Source of the DNA: CAG-877 sp963589235
GTDB taxonomy: Bacteria > Bacillota_I > Bacilli_A > RF39 > UBA660
Assembly (NCBI GenBank): GCA_963589235.1
Contig: CAVAJX010000113.1
Location: 1 to 23,585 of the forward strand
Direction of reading: 5' to 3'
DNA: 23,585 nucleotides
The position numbers and the translations under genes were made by a program. Numbering within the stretch: the stretch's first letter is position 1; the number at the start of each line of letters is the position of its first letter. Of the stretch, positions 6,979 through 14,132 are shown piece after piece. The notes under the pieces are model-generated. The model saw only the letters and a list, made by a program, of their open reading frames with translations. It was not told where the DNA came from and made no database searches.

Positions 6979-7743
6979 ATGATAGAAATTAATAATTTAT
7001 GTGCAAAAATAAAAGATACAGATAAAGAGATACTTAAAGGAGTTTCATTGAACATTAAACCTGGTGAAGTTCACGTTATCATGGGCCCTAATGGTACTGG
7101 AAAAAGTACGCTTTCAAAAGTTATATTAGGTAATTATATGTATGAAGTTACAGATGGAGATATTTTATTTTCTGGTGAGAGTATTATAAAATTACCTGTT
7201 TATGAAAGAGCAAGAAAAGGGATATTTTTATGTATGCAGGATCCAACAGTTATAGATGGTGTTTCTAATAGTGAGTTTTTAAGAACTGCTTTAGGCGAAG
7301 TTAATGGAGAAAAAGTTAATTTATATACATTTATAAAGAGTATGGAAGATACTATGAAAAAAGTAGAACTTGATAGTAGTGTGTTACATAGATCTTTAAA
7401 TAAAGGATTTTCTGGTGGAGAAAAAAAGAAAAATGAAATATTACAAATGATTCTTTTAAAACCTAAGTTTATTATTTTAGATGAATTAGATTCTGGATTA
7501 GACGTAGATAGTTTAAGAATAGTTTGTGAAAATATTAATGATTATTTAAAAGAAAATCCTGATGTTTCTGTTTTGATTATTACTCATTATACAAGAGTTT
7601 TAAAGTATATTAAGCCTAGTTATGTACATGTTATGAGAGATGGTAAAATTGTTAAGACTGGTACTATGGATTTAGCTTATGATATAGAAAAAAATGGTTA
7701 TAATGGTATTAATGTTATGATAGGAAATGAAGAAAATGAGTAA
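6979..7743 (+). CDS. sufC: SufC, ATPase of the SUF Fe-S assembly complex
   Basis: A cytoplasmic ABC-type ATPase that drives conformational change in the SufBCD scaffold during Fe-S cluster assembly. Its 254 residues have every motif in order: Walker A GPNGTGKST (36-44), Q-loop in CMQDP (Q87), an FSGGEKKKNE signature (144-153), Walker B FIILDELDSGLDVD with D168 and E169, and switch His203 in ITHYT. The SGGEKK(K)NE signature and ELDSGLD are characteristic of SufC and separate it from transporter ATPases. TGGAGAG lies eight bases before the ATG. First gene of a six-gene operon; its end overlaps the start of sufD. Confidence 0.97.
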   Translation: MIEINNLCAKIKDTDKEILKGVSLNIKPGEVHVIMGPNGTGKSTLSKVILGNYMYEVTDGDILFSGESIIKLPVYERARKGIFLCMQDPTVIDGVSNSEFLRTALGEVNGEKVNLYTFIKSMEDTMKKVELDSSVLHRSLNKGFSGGEKKKNEILQMILLKPKFIILDELDSGLDVDSLRIVCENINDYLKENPDVSVLIITHYTRVLKYIKPSYVHVMRDGKIVKTGTMDLAYDIEKNGYNGINVMIGNEENE

Positions 7744-8314
7744 GATATTATATATTGTAGATAATAACAAGAATAGTAATTATAAATATAATATAGAAGA
7801 AGATACAATTATATATCATTTTTCAATAAATAGTAGTAGTGAAGTTACTCTTAATTTAGATGTTTCGGGAGTTAACCTTTATTACTATTACAATAATATT
7901 AATTATGATGATAATACTTTTAAAATTAGAATTAATCATAATGTTAGTAATACACATAGTGAGGTATTTAATCATGGTGTTAATATTTTAGATAATAAAC
8001 TTTCTTATCTTGTTGATGGAGTTGTGCCAAAGAGTAGTAGTAAATGTATTTGTAATCAGGAAAATCAAATTATTAATATGAATAATGGTAAGAGTACAAT
8101 ATGTCCAAATTTACTTATTGATAATTATGATGTTTTAAGTAATCATGCAGCGTACATTGGTAAGTTTAGAGATGAAGTGTTATTCTATATGATGAGTAGA
8201 GGTATTTCTTTAGATGTAGCTTATAGATTATTGTTAAATGGATTTTTAATTAATTCTGATAGTATTGATTTATCTAAAATAGATGAATTTGTACAAGAAA
8301 TTGAAAGAATTTAG
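7736..8314 (+). CDS. sufD: Short SufD-like scaffold protein
   Basis: A partner of SufB and SufC in the Fe-S scaffold, but only 192 residues against about 430 for usual SufD. What remains is a beta-helix-like middle and the C-terminal SufBD signature: LIDNYDVLSNHAAYIGKF, DEVLFYMMSRGIS, then a helical tail. H137 in SNHAAYIG aligns with the His of SufD (His360 in E. coli) that shares the cluster-forming interface with SufB. The N-terminal helical region and much of the beta-helix are missing. The frame is intact, starts in an ATGA-type overlap with sufC, and ends in the ribosome binding site of sufS, so it looks like a true short gene, not a pseudogene. An ATG at 7727 is possible but poorly spaced. 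Confidence 0.8.
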   Translation: MSKILYIVDNNKNSNYKYNIEEDTIIYHFSINSSSEVTLNLDVSGVNLYYYYNNINYDDNTFKIRINHNVSNTHSEVFNHGVNILDNKLSYLVDGVVPKSSSKCICNQENQIINMNNGKSTICPNLLIDNYDVLSNHAAYIGKFRDEVLFYMMSRGISLDVAYRLLLNGFLINSDSIDLSKIDEFVQEIERI

Positions 8315-8325
8315 GAGGTGATATT

Positions 8326-9522
8326 TTGAATAGGGAAGATTTTCCAATGTTGAAGGAAGATATTGTTTATTTTGATAACGGGGCTACAACATTAAAGCCA
8401 AAGTGTGTAGTTGATAGCATGGTTAAATATTATCAAGAACATACTTCTAATATTCATAGAGGTGATTATGATGCCGCTATTGTTACTAATCAGTTATATG
8501 ATGGGACAAGAGATGTAGTAAAAGAGTTTATTAATTGTAATTCGCCAGATGAAGTTGTTTTTACTTCTGGTACTACTATGTCTATTAATATGGTTGTCTT
8601 TGGTTTTATGAAGAAACATTTAAAAGCAGGAGATGAAGTTTTACTTACTAAGTCAGAACATGCGTCTAATGTTTTACCTTGGATAAAGTTAAGTGAAGAA
8701 ATTGGGATAGTTATTAAATATATGGACTTAGATGATGATTATTCATTACCTGTTTCTAATGTTGAAAATAGTATTACTGATAAGACAAAGGTTATATCAA
8801 TTGCTCATGTTACTAATGTAATTGGTGATATTAGAGATGTTTATGCCATTGGTGAGATATGTAAAAGTAAAAATATTTACTTTTGTGTAGATGGAGCTCA
8901 AAGTGTACCACATTTAAAAGTTGATTTTAAAAAGGCTAATATGGATTTCTTAAGTTTTTCTGGACATAAAATGGTTGGTCCAACTGGTGTTGGAGTATTA
9001 GTAGGAAAGTATGATTTGTTGCAGGAGATGGAACCTTTATGCTACGGTGGTGGAATGAATCAGTCATTTGAAGCTGATAGTAGTTATGAGTTAAAAAATG
9101 CACCTACTAAGTTTGAAGCTGGTACTCCAGCTATTGCTGAAGTTATTGGTTTAAGAAGAGCTATTGAATATTTGATGAGTATAGGTATGGAAAAAATTGA
9201 AAAACATGAACAAGAATTAAAAGAATTCTTAGTTAGTGAATTAGAAAAGATACCTAATATAGTTTTATATAATAAAAATTCAAAGTCTGGTATATTAGCA
9301 TTTAATATAGATGGTGTTTTTGCTCAAGAGAGTTCTATATATTTAAACCATTATCATATCTATGTTAGAGCAGGAAATCATTGTGCCAAGATGCTTAAAG
9401 ATGAAATTAATATAAAGAACACAGTTAGAGTTAGTATGTATTTGTACAATACTAAAGAAGATGTTTTAAAACTAGTTGAGGCTTTGAAAAATAGTCATGA
9501 TATTTTTAAAATTGTACTTTAG
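8326..9522 (+). CDS. sufS: SufS cysteine desulfurase
   Basis: A PLP-dependent type II cysteine desulfurase that takes sulfur from cysteine and passes it as persulfide to SufU for Fe-S assembly. It has 398 residues, near the family norm. It shows the N-terminal YFDNGATTLKP block, SEHASNVLPW (H112), VDGAQSVPH, the PLP lysine K215 in SFSGHKMVGPTG, the GGGM and KFEAGTP segments, and the nucleophile C353 in RAGNHCAK. The start is a TTG with AGGAGGTGAT (8313-8322) ending three bases before it; no nearer ATG has a comparable site. It lies 11 bp after sufD and 11 bp before sufU. Confidence 0.97.
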   Translation: MNREDFPMLKEDIVYFDNGATTLKPKCVVDSMVKYYQEHTSNIHRGDYDAAIVTNQLYDGTRDVVKEFINCNSPDEVVFTSGTTMSINMVVFGFMKKHLKAGDEVLLTKSEHASNVLPWIKLSEEIGIVIKYMDLDDDYSLPVSNVENSITDKTKVISIAHVTNVIGDIRDVYAIGEICKSKNIYFCVDGAQSVPHLKVDFKKANMDFLSFSGHKMVGPTGVGVLVGKYDLLQEMEPLCYGGGMNQSFEADSSYELKNAPTKFEAGTPAIAEVIGLRRAIEYLMSIGMEKIEKHEQELKEFLVSELEKIPNIVLYNKNSKSGILAFNIDGVFAQESSIYLNHYHIYVRAGNHCAKMLKDEINIKNTVRVSMYLYNTKEDVLKLVEALKNSHDIFKIVL

Positions 9523-9533
9523 GAGGCTTTGAC

Positions 9534-9968
9534 GTGGATAATAATTTGAAAAGAGAGATAATTTTAGATAATTATCAAGATCCTATGAATAGAGGATTAG
9601 TTGAAGATGATAGTTATATTAAAGTTAATACTAATAGTGAAAGTTGTATTGATGATTTGGATGTAATGATGAAAATTGTTGATGGAAAAATTGAAGATAT
9701 TCGTTTTGATGGAGAAGCTTGCGCTATTAGTACTTCAGCAACTTCTATTATGATTAGGAGTTTAATAGGTAAGAGTGTTCGAGATGCTGAAAAGATTTTG
9801 TCTAATTACCGAAATATGATAAATGAAAAAGAATATGATAGGGATTTACTAGGTGAGCTTACAGTTTATGATGAAGTTTGTAAGCAACCTAATAGAAAAG
9901 GTTGTGCTCTTATTCCATATAAGGCAATAGAAAAAATTTTGGAGGGTTTAAATAATGAAAATCAATAG
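9534..9968 (+). CDS. sufU: SufU zinc-dependent sulfurtransferase
   Basis: SufU accepts the persulfide from SufS through a zinc site and feeds SufBCD in Gram-positive SUF systems. In 144 residues it keeps the ligand set expected from Bacillus SufU: C38 and D40 in SCIDD, C63 in GEACAISTSA, and C124 in RKGCALIPYK. The ACAISTSAT segment is typical. C116 (DEVCKQPN), eight residues before C124, is an extra Cys relative to the core set. The start is GTG, seven bases after AGGAGG. Its 3' end overlaps the next gene by 14 bp, implying translational coupling to the unknown protein. Confidence 0.95.
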   Translation: MDNNLKREIILDNYQDPMNRGLVEDDSYIKVNTNSESCIDDLDVMMKIVDGKIEDIRFDGEACAISTSATSIMIRSLIGKSVRDAEKILSNYRNMINEKEYDRDLLGELTVYDEVCKQPNRKGCALIPYKAIEKILEGLNNENQ

Positions 9969-10485
9969 TGAAAGAATTAGATTGGCCGAACTTAGATATT
10001 TTGATAAGGATCATAATGGAGTTGAATTAAGTAGTCCATTATCATATGCAATTTTGTATGAAATAGAAGAAGAAAATGTTCCAGTATTTAATGGTACTAG
10101 ATATATTAATATGTTTGGATTAAATGATTATGATTTAGTTCTAAGAAGAAGCAAGTTTTATAGTTGTTGCGATTCAGCTGGTAATGATTATGGTACTAAA
10201 ATGGAATTAGTCGCAGGAGAAGCAAAGACTGGACCTTGTTGGGTTTTAACAAATGTTGATTTTTCTGAAATGTTTGGTCCAGATGTAAGTTATGAAGTTT
10301 TACAAAATTATATTTTGAAGTCAGATAAATATTTTATGGATCGTGAAAATATTGCGAAAGAAAGACTTCTTGACTTTATAAATCCTATTAGTATGATAAG
10401 AATAATTGATAGAGATAAAAAGAATGCTGCAAGATTAAATGAGTATTTTGCTGAAAGAGGTATACAAAAAGTAAAAAAAGGTTGA
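9955..10485 (+). CDS. Unrecognised protein X inside the suf operon
   Basis: A 176-residue soluble protein lying between sufU (14-bp overlap) and sufB (7-bp gap), where Firmicutes operons normally join sufU directly to sufB. I do not recognise its family. The sequence is rich in Tyr, Asp and Glu, has no signal or membrane segment, and has exactly three Cys: an adjacent pair C71-C72 in FYSCCDSAG and C95 in TGPCWVL. An N-terminal beta-like half (1-100) is followed by a helical half (110-176) ending in a basic tail. GGAGGG sits nine bases before the ATG, so it is well translated. Context suggests a role in Fe-S assembly or delivery, perhaps compensating for the short SufD. That is inference only. 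Confidence 0.75.
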   Translation: MKINSERIRLAELRYFDKDHNGVELSSPLSYAILYEIEEENVPVFNGTRYINMFGLNDYDLVLRRSKFYSCCDSAGNDYGTKMELVAGEAKTGPCWVLTNVDFSEMFGPDVSYEVLQNYILKSDKYFMDRENIAKERLLDFINPISMIRIIDRDKKNAARLNEYFAERGIQKVKKG

Positions 10486-10492
10486 TGATGAT

Positions 10493-11806
10493 ATGGAAAT
10501 CAAAGGAATAGATAAAGAAAAGGTAGAGTTAATTTCTAATATAAAAAATGAAGATTCCTGGGTAAAAAAGTTTAGACTTGATAGTTATGAAAAGTTTGAA
10601 AAATTAGGAATGCCAGAGTTTGGACCAGAAATTGATTTGGATTTTTCTTCTATTATTTACTATAAGGCTAATGAACAAGATGAAGCTATTAAAAGTGACT
10701 GGAATAATGTATTGAAGCCTGTTGTTGATGAACTTGATTCACTTGGTGTTTTAGAAAGTGAAAAACATCTTGGTGGTATGGGTGTTCAATATGAAAGTGA
10801 AGTAATCTATCATAGTATGTTAGAGGAACTTGAAAAGAAAAAGGTTATTTTTACTTCTATTGAAATGGCTATGAAAAAGTATCCAGAATTAGTAAAAAAG
10901 TATTTTGGTAAAATAGTTAATGCTGGTGAAAATAAGTTTGCGGCTTTAAATGGAGCAGTATTTTCAGGAGGAAGTTTTATTTATGTACCTAAGAATACTA
11001 AATTAGATAGGCCGTTACAAAGTTATTTTAGAATTAATAGTAAAAACATGGGTCAATTTGAAAGAACTTTGATAATTGTTGATGATAATAGTGATTTACA
11101 TTATATAGAAGGATGTACAGCTCCTACTTATAGTGAATCGTCATTACATGCTGCGGTTGTTGAAATATATGTTGGTAAGAATAGTAAATGTCGTTATTCA
11201 ACTATTCAAAACTGGGCTCCTAATGTTTATAATTTAGTCACTAAAAGAGCATTGGTTGATGAGAATGGTACTATGGAATGGATAGATGGTAATATAGGTA
11301 GTAAGGTTACAATGAAGTATCCATGTTGTGTACTTAAGGGAGATAATTCTAATGGTACTTGTATTACTATTAGTGTAGCGTCAAAAGGTCAAGAACAAGA
11401 TTCAGGTGCTAGAATGATTCATCTTGGTAAAAATACGAAGAGTAATATTATTTCTAAGAGTATAGCTAGAAATGGTGGAAATGCTACTTATAGAGGTAAG
11501 GTTTTAATTAATTCTTCGGCTAGTAATAGTATTGGTAATGTTAAATGTGATACTTTAATTTTAGATGATATTTCTAAGAGTGATACAATACCGGTTAATT
11601 CTTGTTTTAATTTAAGTAGTAGTATTGAACATGAAGCAACTGTTTCTAAAATAAGTGATGATAATTTATTCTATATGATGAGTAAAGGTATTTCTGAAGA
11701 GAGAGCTATGGAATTAATTGTTTTAGGTTTCTTGGAAAAGTTTAGAGAAGAGTTACCAATGGAGTATGCAGTTGAATTAAATCAACTAATAAAAAGAAAT
11801 TTATAA
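10493..11806 (+). CDS. sufB: SufB, Fe-S cluster scaffold subunit
   Basis: The main scaffold of the SufBCD complex, where the nascent Fe-S cluster forms. The 437 residues cover the usual layout: N-terminal helices with KFEKLGMPEFGP, GVQYESEVIYH, a beta-helix (YVPKNTKLDRPLQSYFR, IVDDNSDLHYIEGCTAP), and the C-terminal region. C352 in KCDTLILDD aligns with the persulfide-accepting C405 of E. coli SufB, and H380-E381 in SIEHEATVSKI fall 28 and 29 residues later, matching H433 and E434. The full-length protein contrasts with the minimal SufD upstream. The ribosome binding site is weak (AAGG about 11 bases upstream), but it is coupled to gene X seven bases before. A strong terminator follows. Confidence 0.96.
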   Translation: MEIKGIDKEKVELISNIKNEDSWVKKFRLDSYEKFEKLGMPEFGPEIDLDFSSIIYYKANEQDEAIKSDWNNVLKPVVDELDSLGVLESEKHLGGMGVQYESEVIYHSMLEELEKKKVIFTSIEMAMKKYPELVKKYFGKIVNAGENKFAALNGAVFSGGSFIYVPKNTKLDRPLQSYFRINSKNMGQFERTLIIVDDNSDLHYIEGCTAPTYSESSLHAAVVEIYVGKNSKCRYSTIQNWAPNVYNLVTKRALVDENGTMEWIDGNIGSKVTMKYPCCVLKGDNSNGTCITISVASKGQEQDSGARMIHLGKNTKSNIISKSIARNGGNATYRGKVLINSSASNSIGNVKCDTLILDDISKSDTIPVNSCFNLSSSIEHEATVSKISDDNLFYMMSKGISEERAMELIVLGFLEKFREELPMEYAVELNQLIKRNL

Positions 11807-11845
11807 TACTTATAAAGTTGTTATTTCAATATATGAGTTATTTAT

Positions 11846-11880
11846 AAAAAGAGATTTTCAATGGATGAATCTCTTTTTTT
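11846..11880 (+). terminator. Terminator of the suf operon
   Basis: An 11-bp perfect stem (11846-11856 against 11868-11878) with an 11-base loop that can add two more pairs, ending in a T run to 11880. The A-rich left arm could also act on the minus strand, but no minus-strand gene ends here. Confidence 0.88.
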
Positions 11881-11917
11881 ATATGGTTTTATTTTAAGAA
11901 ATGTTAATTTTGGTGAT

Positions 11918-11946
11918 TTGTCTTTTTTATTTTCTTTTAATAATAT
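11918..11946 (+). promoter_or_regulatory. Promoter candidate for the ssb-like gene
   Basis: TTGTCT (11918-11923), 17 bases, then TAATAT (11941-11946). The -10 is imperfect, and an overlapping TATAAC at 11944-11949 is an alternative. Either gives a leader of 15-20 bases before the strong AAAGGAGGTG site. Confidence 0.45.
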
Positions 11947-11968
11947 AACGCTCGAAAGGAGGTGAAAT

Positions 11969-12301
11969 ATGCTAAATCAAATAGTTTTAGTTGGTAGACT
12001 TACTAGAAATATTAAGATTAACAAGTCTGAAAATGGTAAAAAAATTGCTAATATAAGTTTGGCTATACCTAGAAGTTTTAAGAATATGGAGGGAACTTAT
12101 GATACTGATTTTATAGACTGTGTAGCTTTTGAAAATATTGCAGAGAATACAGCTTCCTATTGTTCTAAAGGTGATATTGTTGGTGTTAAAGGAAGAGTAC
12201 AGTCTAGAGTTGTGGAAAAGGAGGGAAAGAAAGAATATTTGATGGATATAGTTGCGGAAAAAGTAACGTTTCTATCTAGTAGAAAAAAAGAAGAGGAGTA
12301 G
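11969..12301 (+). CDS. Short single-stranded-DNA-binding protein
   Basis: An OB-fold SSB of 110 residues: MLNQIVLVGRLTRNIK, IANISLAIPRSF, TDFIDCVAFENIAENTASYC, GDIVGVKGRVQSR, MDIVAEKVTFLSSR. It ends KKEEE just after the fold, with no Gly/Pro-rich linker and no DDDLPF-like acidic tip that recruits partner proteins. In that it resembles the shorter SsbB-type paralogue linked to competence in Bacillus, as opposed to the essential SsbA between rpsF and rpsR. The isolated location between terminators agrees. Start: AAAGGAGGTG immediately upstream of the ATG. A full-length ssb is expected elsewhere in the genome. Confidence 0.92.
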   Translation: MLNQIVLVGRLTRNIKINKSENGKKIANISLAIPRSFKNMEGTYDTDFIDCVAFENIAENTASYCSKGDIVGVKGRVQSRVVEKEGKKEYLMDIVAEKVTFLSSRKKEEE

Positions 12302-12319
12302 TTTTTTACATAGTAAGAT

Positions 12320-12350
12320 AAGGCAGAGTAATCTGCTTTTCGTTTTTTTT
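12320..12350 (+). terminator. Terminator after the ssb-like gene
   Basis: AAGGCAGA (12320-12327) pairs with TCTGCTTT (12332-12339) over a GTAA loop, with one G-U pair. It is followed by TTTT, a CG interruption and eight more Ts. Confidence 0.8.
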
Positions 12351-12412
12351 GAGTGATAATTATTAAACTGATTTATATTTATATTAGGAAACTAGTATTT
12401 TTTTTTGAGTTG

Positions 12413-12421
12413 TGTTATATT
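12413..12421 (+). promoter_or_regulatory. Extended -10 promoter of the acetyltransferase-pdp pair
   Basis: TGT then TATATT (12416-12421) in front of the GTG at 12439. No recognisable -35 in the T-rich sequence upstream. The leader would be about 11 bases. Confidence 0.45.
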
Positions 12422-12438
12422 TATGATAGGGTGATAAT

Positions 12439-12846
12439 GTGATAGGCGTTAGAGAATATAGAATGACTGATTATTTTGATGTTAGTAGAATTTTAGAAGA
12501 AGCTTTTGGAGTTACTAAAGCTAATGTTAATCCAGATAATAACTATAAAGAATATGTTGCCGTAGTTAATGATGTAGTTGCTGGATACTTAGTTCTTACT
12601 AGAGTTTTAGATTTAATTAAAGGTAGACCATACTATTTAGTTGATTATGTTTGTGTAGCTAAGTCTTATAGAAATCTTGGATTAGGTCAACTACTTATGG
12701 AAAGGGTATTAGAAGTTGCTAGAAAAGATAAGGCTTTATATGTAGAACTAACTTCTAGAAAGGATAGAGTAGCAGCTCATCATTTATATGAAAAAGTTGG
12801 TTTTGAAAAACGTGATTCTTATATTTATAGGAGGACTTTACAATGA
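12439..12846 (+). CDS. GNAT family N-acetyltransferase
   Basis: A 135-residue GNAT-fold enzyme that transfers an acetyl group from acetyl-CoA to an amine on an unknown acceptor. The core beta-strand YYLVDYVCVAKSYRNLGLGQLLM contains the acetyl-CoA pyrophosphate loop (R-N-L-G-L-G). It is followed by VELTSRKDRVAAHHLYEKVGFEKRDS, the usual second half in which the His and Tyr close the active site. The start is GTG with GGGTGAT ending three bases before it. The stop overlaps the ATG of the nucleoside phosphorylase in an ATGA, and that gene's AGGAGG lies inside this one, so the two are translationally coupled. A metabolic link is not evident. Confidence 0.9.
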   Translation: MIGVREYRMTDYFDVSRILEEAFGVTKANVNPDNNYKEYVAVVNDVVAGYLVLTRVLDLIKGRPYYLVDYVCVAKSYRNLGLGQLLMERVLEVARKDKALYVELTSRKDRVAAHHLYEKVGFEKRDSYIYRRTLQ

Positions 12847-14069
12847 TAGTAGATATTATTAATAAAAAGAGATTAGGATTAGAATTAACTTATAAAGAAC
12901 TTTCATTTTTCTTTAATGGATATTTAAAGGGAGATGTTAAGGATTATCAAATGTCTAGTTTACTTATGGCTATTTGTATTAATGGTATGACTGATGATGA
13001 GATATTTTCTTTGACTAAGATATTTATTGATTCTGGAGATATACTTGATTTTTCAGAGATACCAGGAATTAAAGTTGATAAACATTCTACAGGTGGTGTT
13101 GGTGATAAAACTACTTTGATTATTGCTCCTATAGTTGCTTCTTTGGGAGTTCCAGTAATTAAAATGTCTGGTAGAGGATTAGGTTATACAGGTGGTACTA
13201 TTGATAAACTTGAAAGTATTAAAGGTTTTAATATAGCACTAGATGATAATCAAGTATTTAATCAAGTTAAAAAAATAGGTATGGTTGTTACTGGTCAAAC
13301 TGCTGACTTGGCTCCTATGGATAAGGCAATTTATGCTTTAAGAGATGTTACTGGTACTGTTTCATCAATTCCATTAATTGCTTCAAGTATTATGAGTAAA
13401 AAAATTGCAGCAGGTGCTGATAAGATTTTAATAGATATAAAAGTAGGATCAGGTGCTTTGTTACAAAAGAAGTCAGATGCTAATAAATTAAGTGATTTAA
13501 TGAAGAAAATTGGTAAGTTTTATGATAGAGAAGTAAGAACTATAATTAGTGATATGAATATACCTTTAGGTCATGCAGTTGGAAATAGTATTGAAGTAAT
13601 GGAAGCTATGGATGTACTTAAAGGAAAAGAAAAAAATAATAACTTAGTTGATTTATGTATTGAACTTGCTAGTGAAATGGTAAGTATGGGTAAAAATATT
13701 AGTTATGATGAAGCATACAAAGAAGTTGTTGATAGTATTAAATCTGGTAAAGCCTATGATAAGTTCTTGGAATTTGTTAAAGAACAACATGGTAAAATTG
13801 AATCTTTAACTTTAGCTGATAATGTTGTTGAAATTAAATCTACAGAAGCTGGTGTTGTTCAAAAGATAGATGCTTTTGAATTAGGTAAATTGTCAGTCCA
13901 ACTTGGTGCTGGAAGAGTTAATAAAGAAGCTAAGATTGATTATGAAGTGGGAATTTATTTAAATAAGTTAGTTGGAGATACTGTTAAAAAAGGAGACGTT
14001 TTAGCTACTGTTTATTTAAATAAGAAATCTGATTTAAACTGTTTTGATAAGATTTTTACCATAAAATAA
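12843..14069 (+). CDS. pdp: Pyrimidine-nucleoside (thymidine) phosphorylase
   Basis: Catalyses phosphorolysis of thymidine, deoxyuridine or uridine to base plus sugar 1-phosphate in nucleoside salvage. In 408 residues, slightly shorter than the 430-440 norm, it shows KHSTGGVGDKTT (catalytic His81 and phosphate loop), the family signature SGRGLGYTGGTIDKLE (109-124), and ALRDVTGTVSSIPLIASSIMSKK with R167, S182 and Lys residues that bind the base. The C-terminal beta-rich domain (about 325-408) carries VQLGAGRVNKE and a biotinyl-like GDTVKKGDVLATVY. Pdp versus DeoA specificity cannot be settled by eye; Pdp is usual in Firmicutes. No deo genes neighbour it. It is coupled to the acetyltransferase by ATGA overlap. 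Confidence 0.95.
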   Translation: MIVDIINKKRLGLELTYKELSFFFNGYLKGDVKDYQMSSLLMAICINGMTDDEIFSLTKIFIDSGDILDFSEIPGIKVDKHSTGGVGDKTTLIIAPIVASLGVPVIKMSGRGLGYTGGTIDKLESIKGFNIALDDNQVFNQVKKIGMVVTGQTADLAPMDKAIYALRDVTGTVSSIPLIASSIMSKKIAAGADKILIDIKVGSGALLQKKSDANKLSDLMKKIGKFYDREVRTIISDMNIPLGHAVGNSIEVMEAMDVLKGKEKNNNLVDLCIELASEMVSMGKNISYDEAYKEVVDSIKSGKAYDKFLEFVKEQHGKIESLTLADNVVEIKSTEAGVVQKIDAFELGKLSVQLGAGRVNKEAKIDYEVGIYLNKLVGDTVKKGDVLATVYLNKKSDLNCFDKIFTIK

Positions 14070-14080
14070 AAAAACAGTTT
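14036..14080. repeat. 10-bp inverted repeat spanning the end of pdp and the next promoter
   Basis: AAACTGTTTT (14036-14045) and its exact reverse complement (14071-14080) are separated by 25 bases. The right arm overlaps the -35 region of the next promoter. There is no T run after it, so it is not a clear terminator. It may be an operator, or a chance repeat in AT-rich DNA. Confidence 0.4.
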
Positions 14081-14105
14081 GAAAATATTAAAATTATGGT
14101 ATAAT
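14078..14105 (+). promoter_or_regulatory. Promoter of the adhesin-sortase operon
   Basis: TTTGAA (14078-14083), 16 bases, then TATAAT (14100-14105) preceded by TGG. Transcription would begin near 14112, which excludes an upstream in-frame start at 14079 and supports the ATG at 14133. Confidence 0.7.
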
Positions 14106-14132
14106 AATTTATATAAAGGTAGGGAGATTTTT

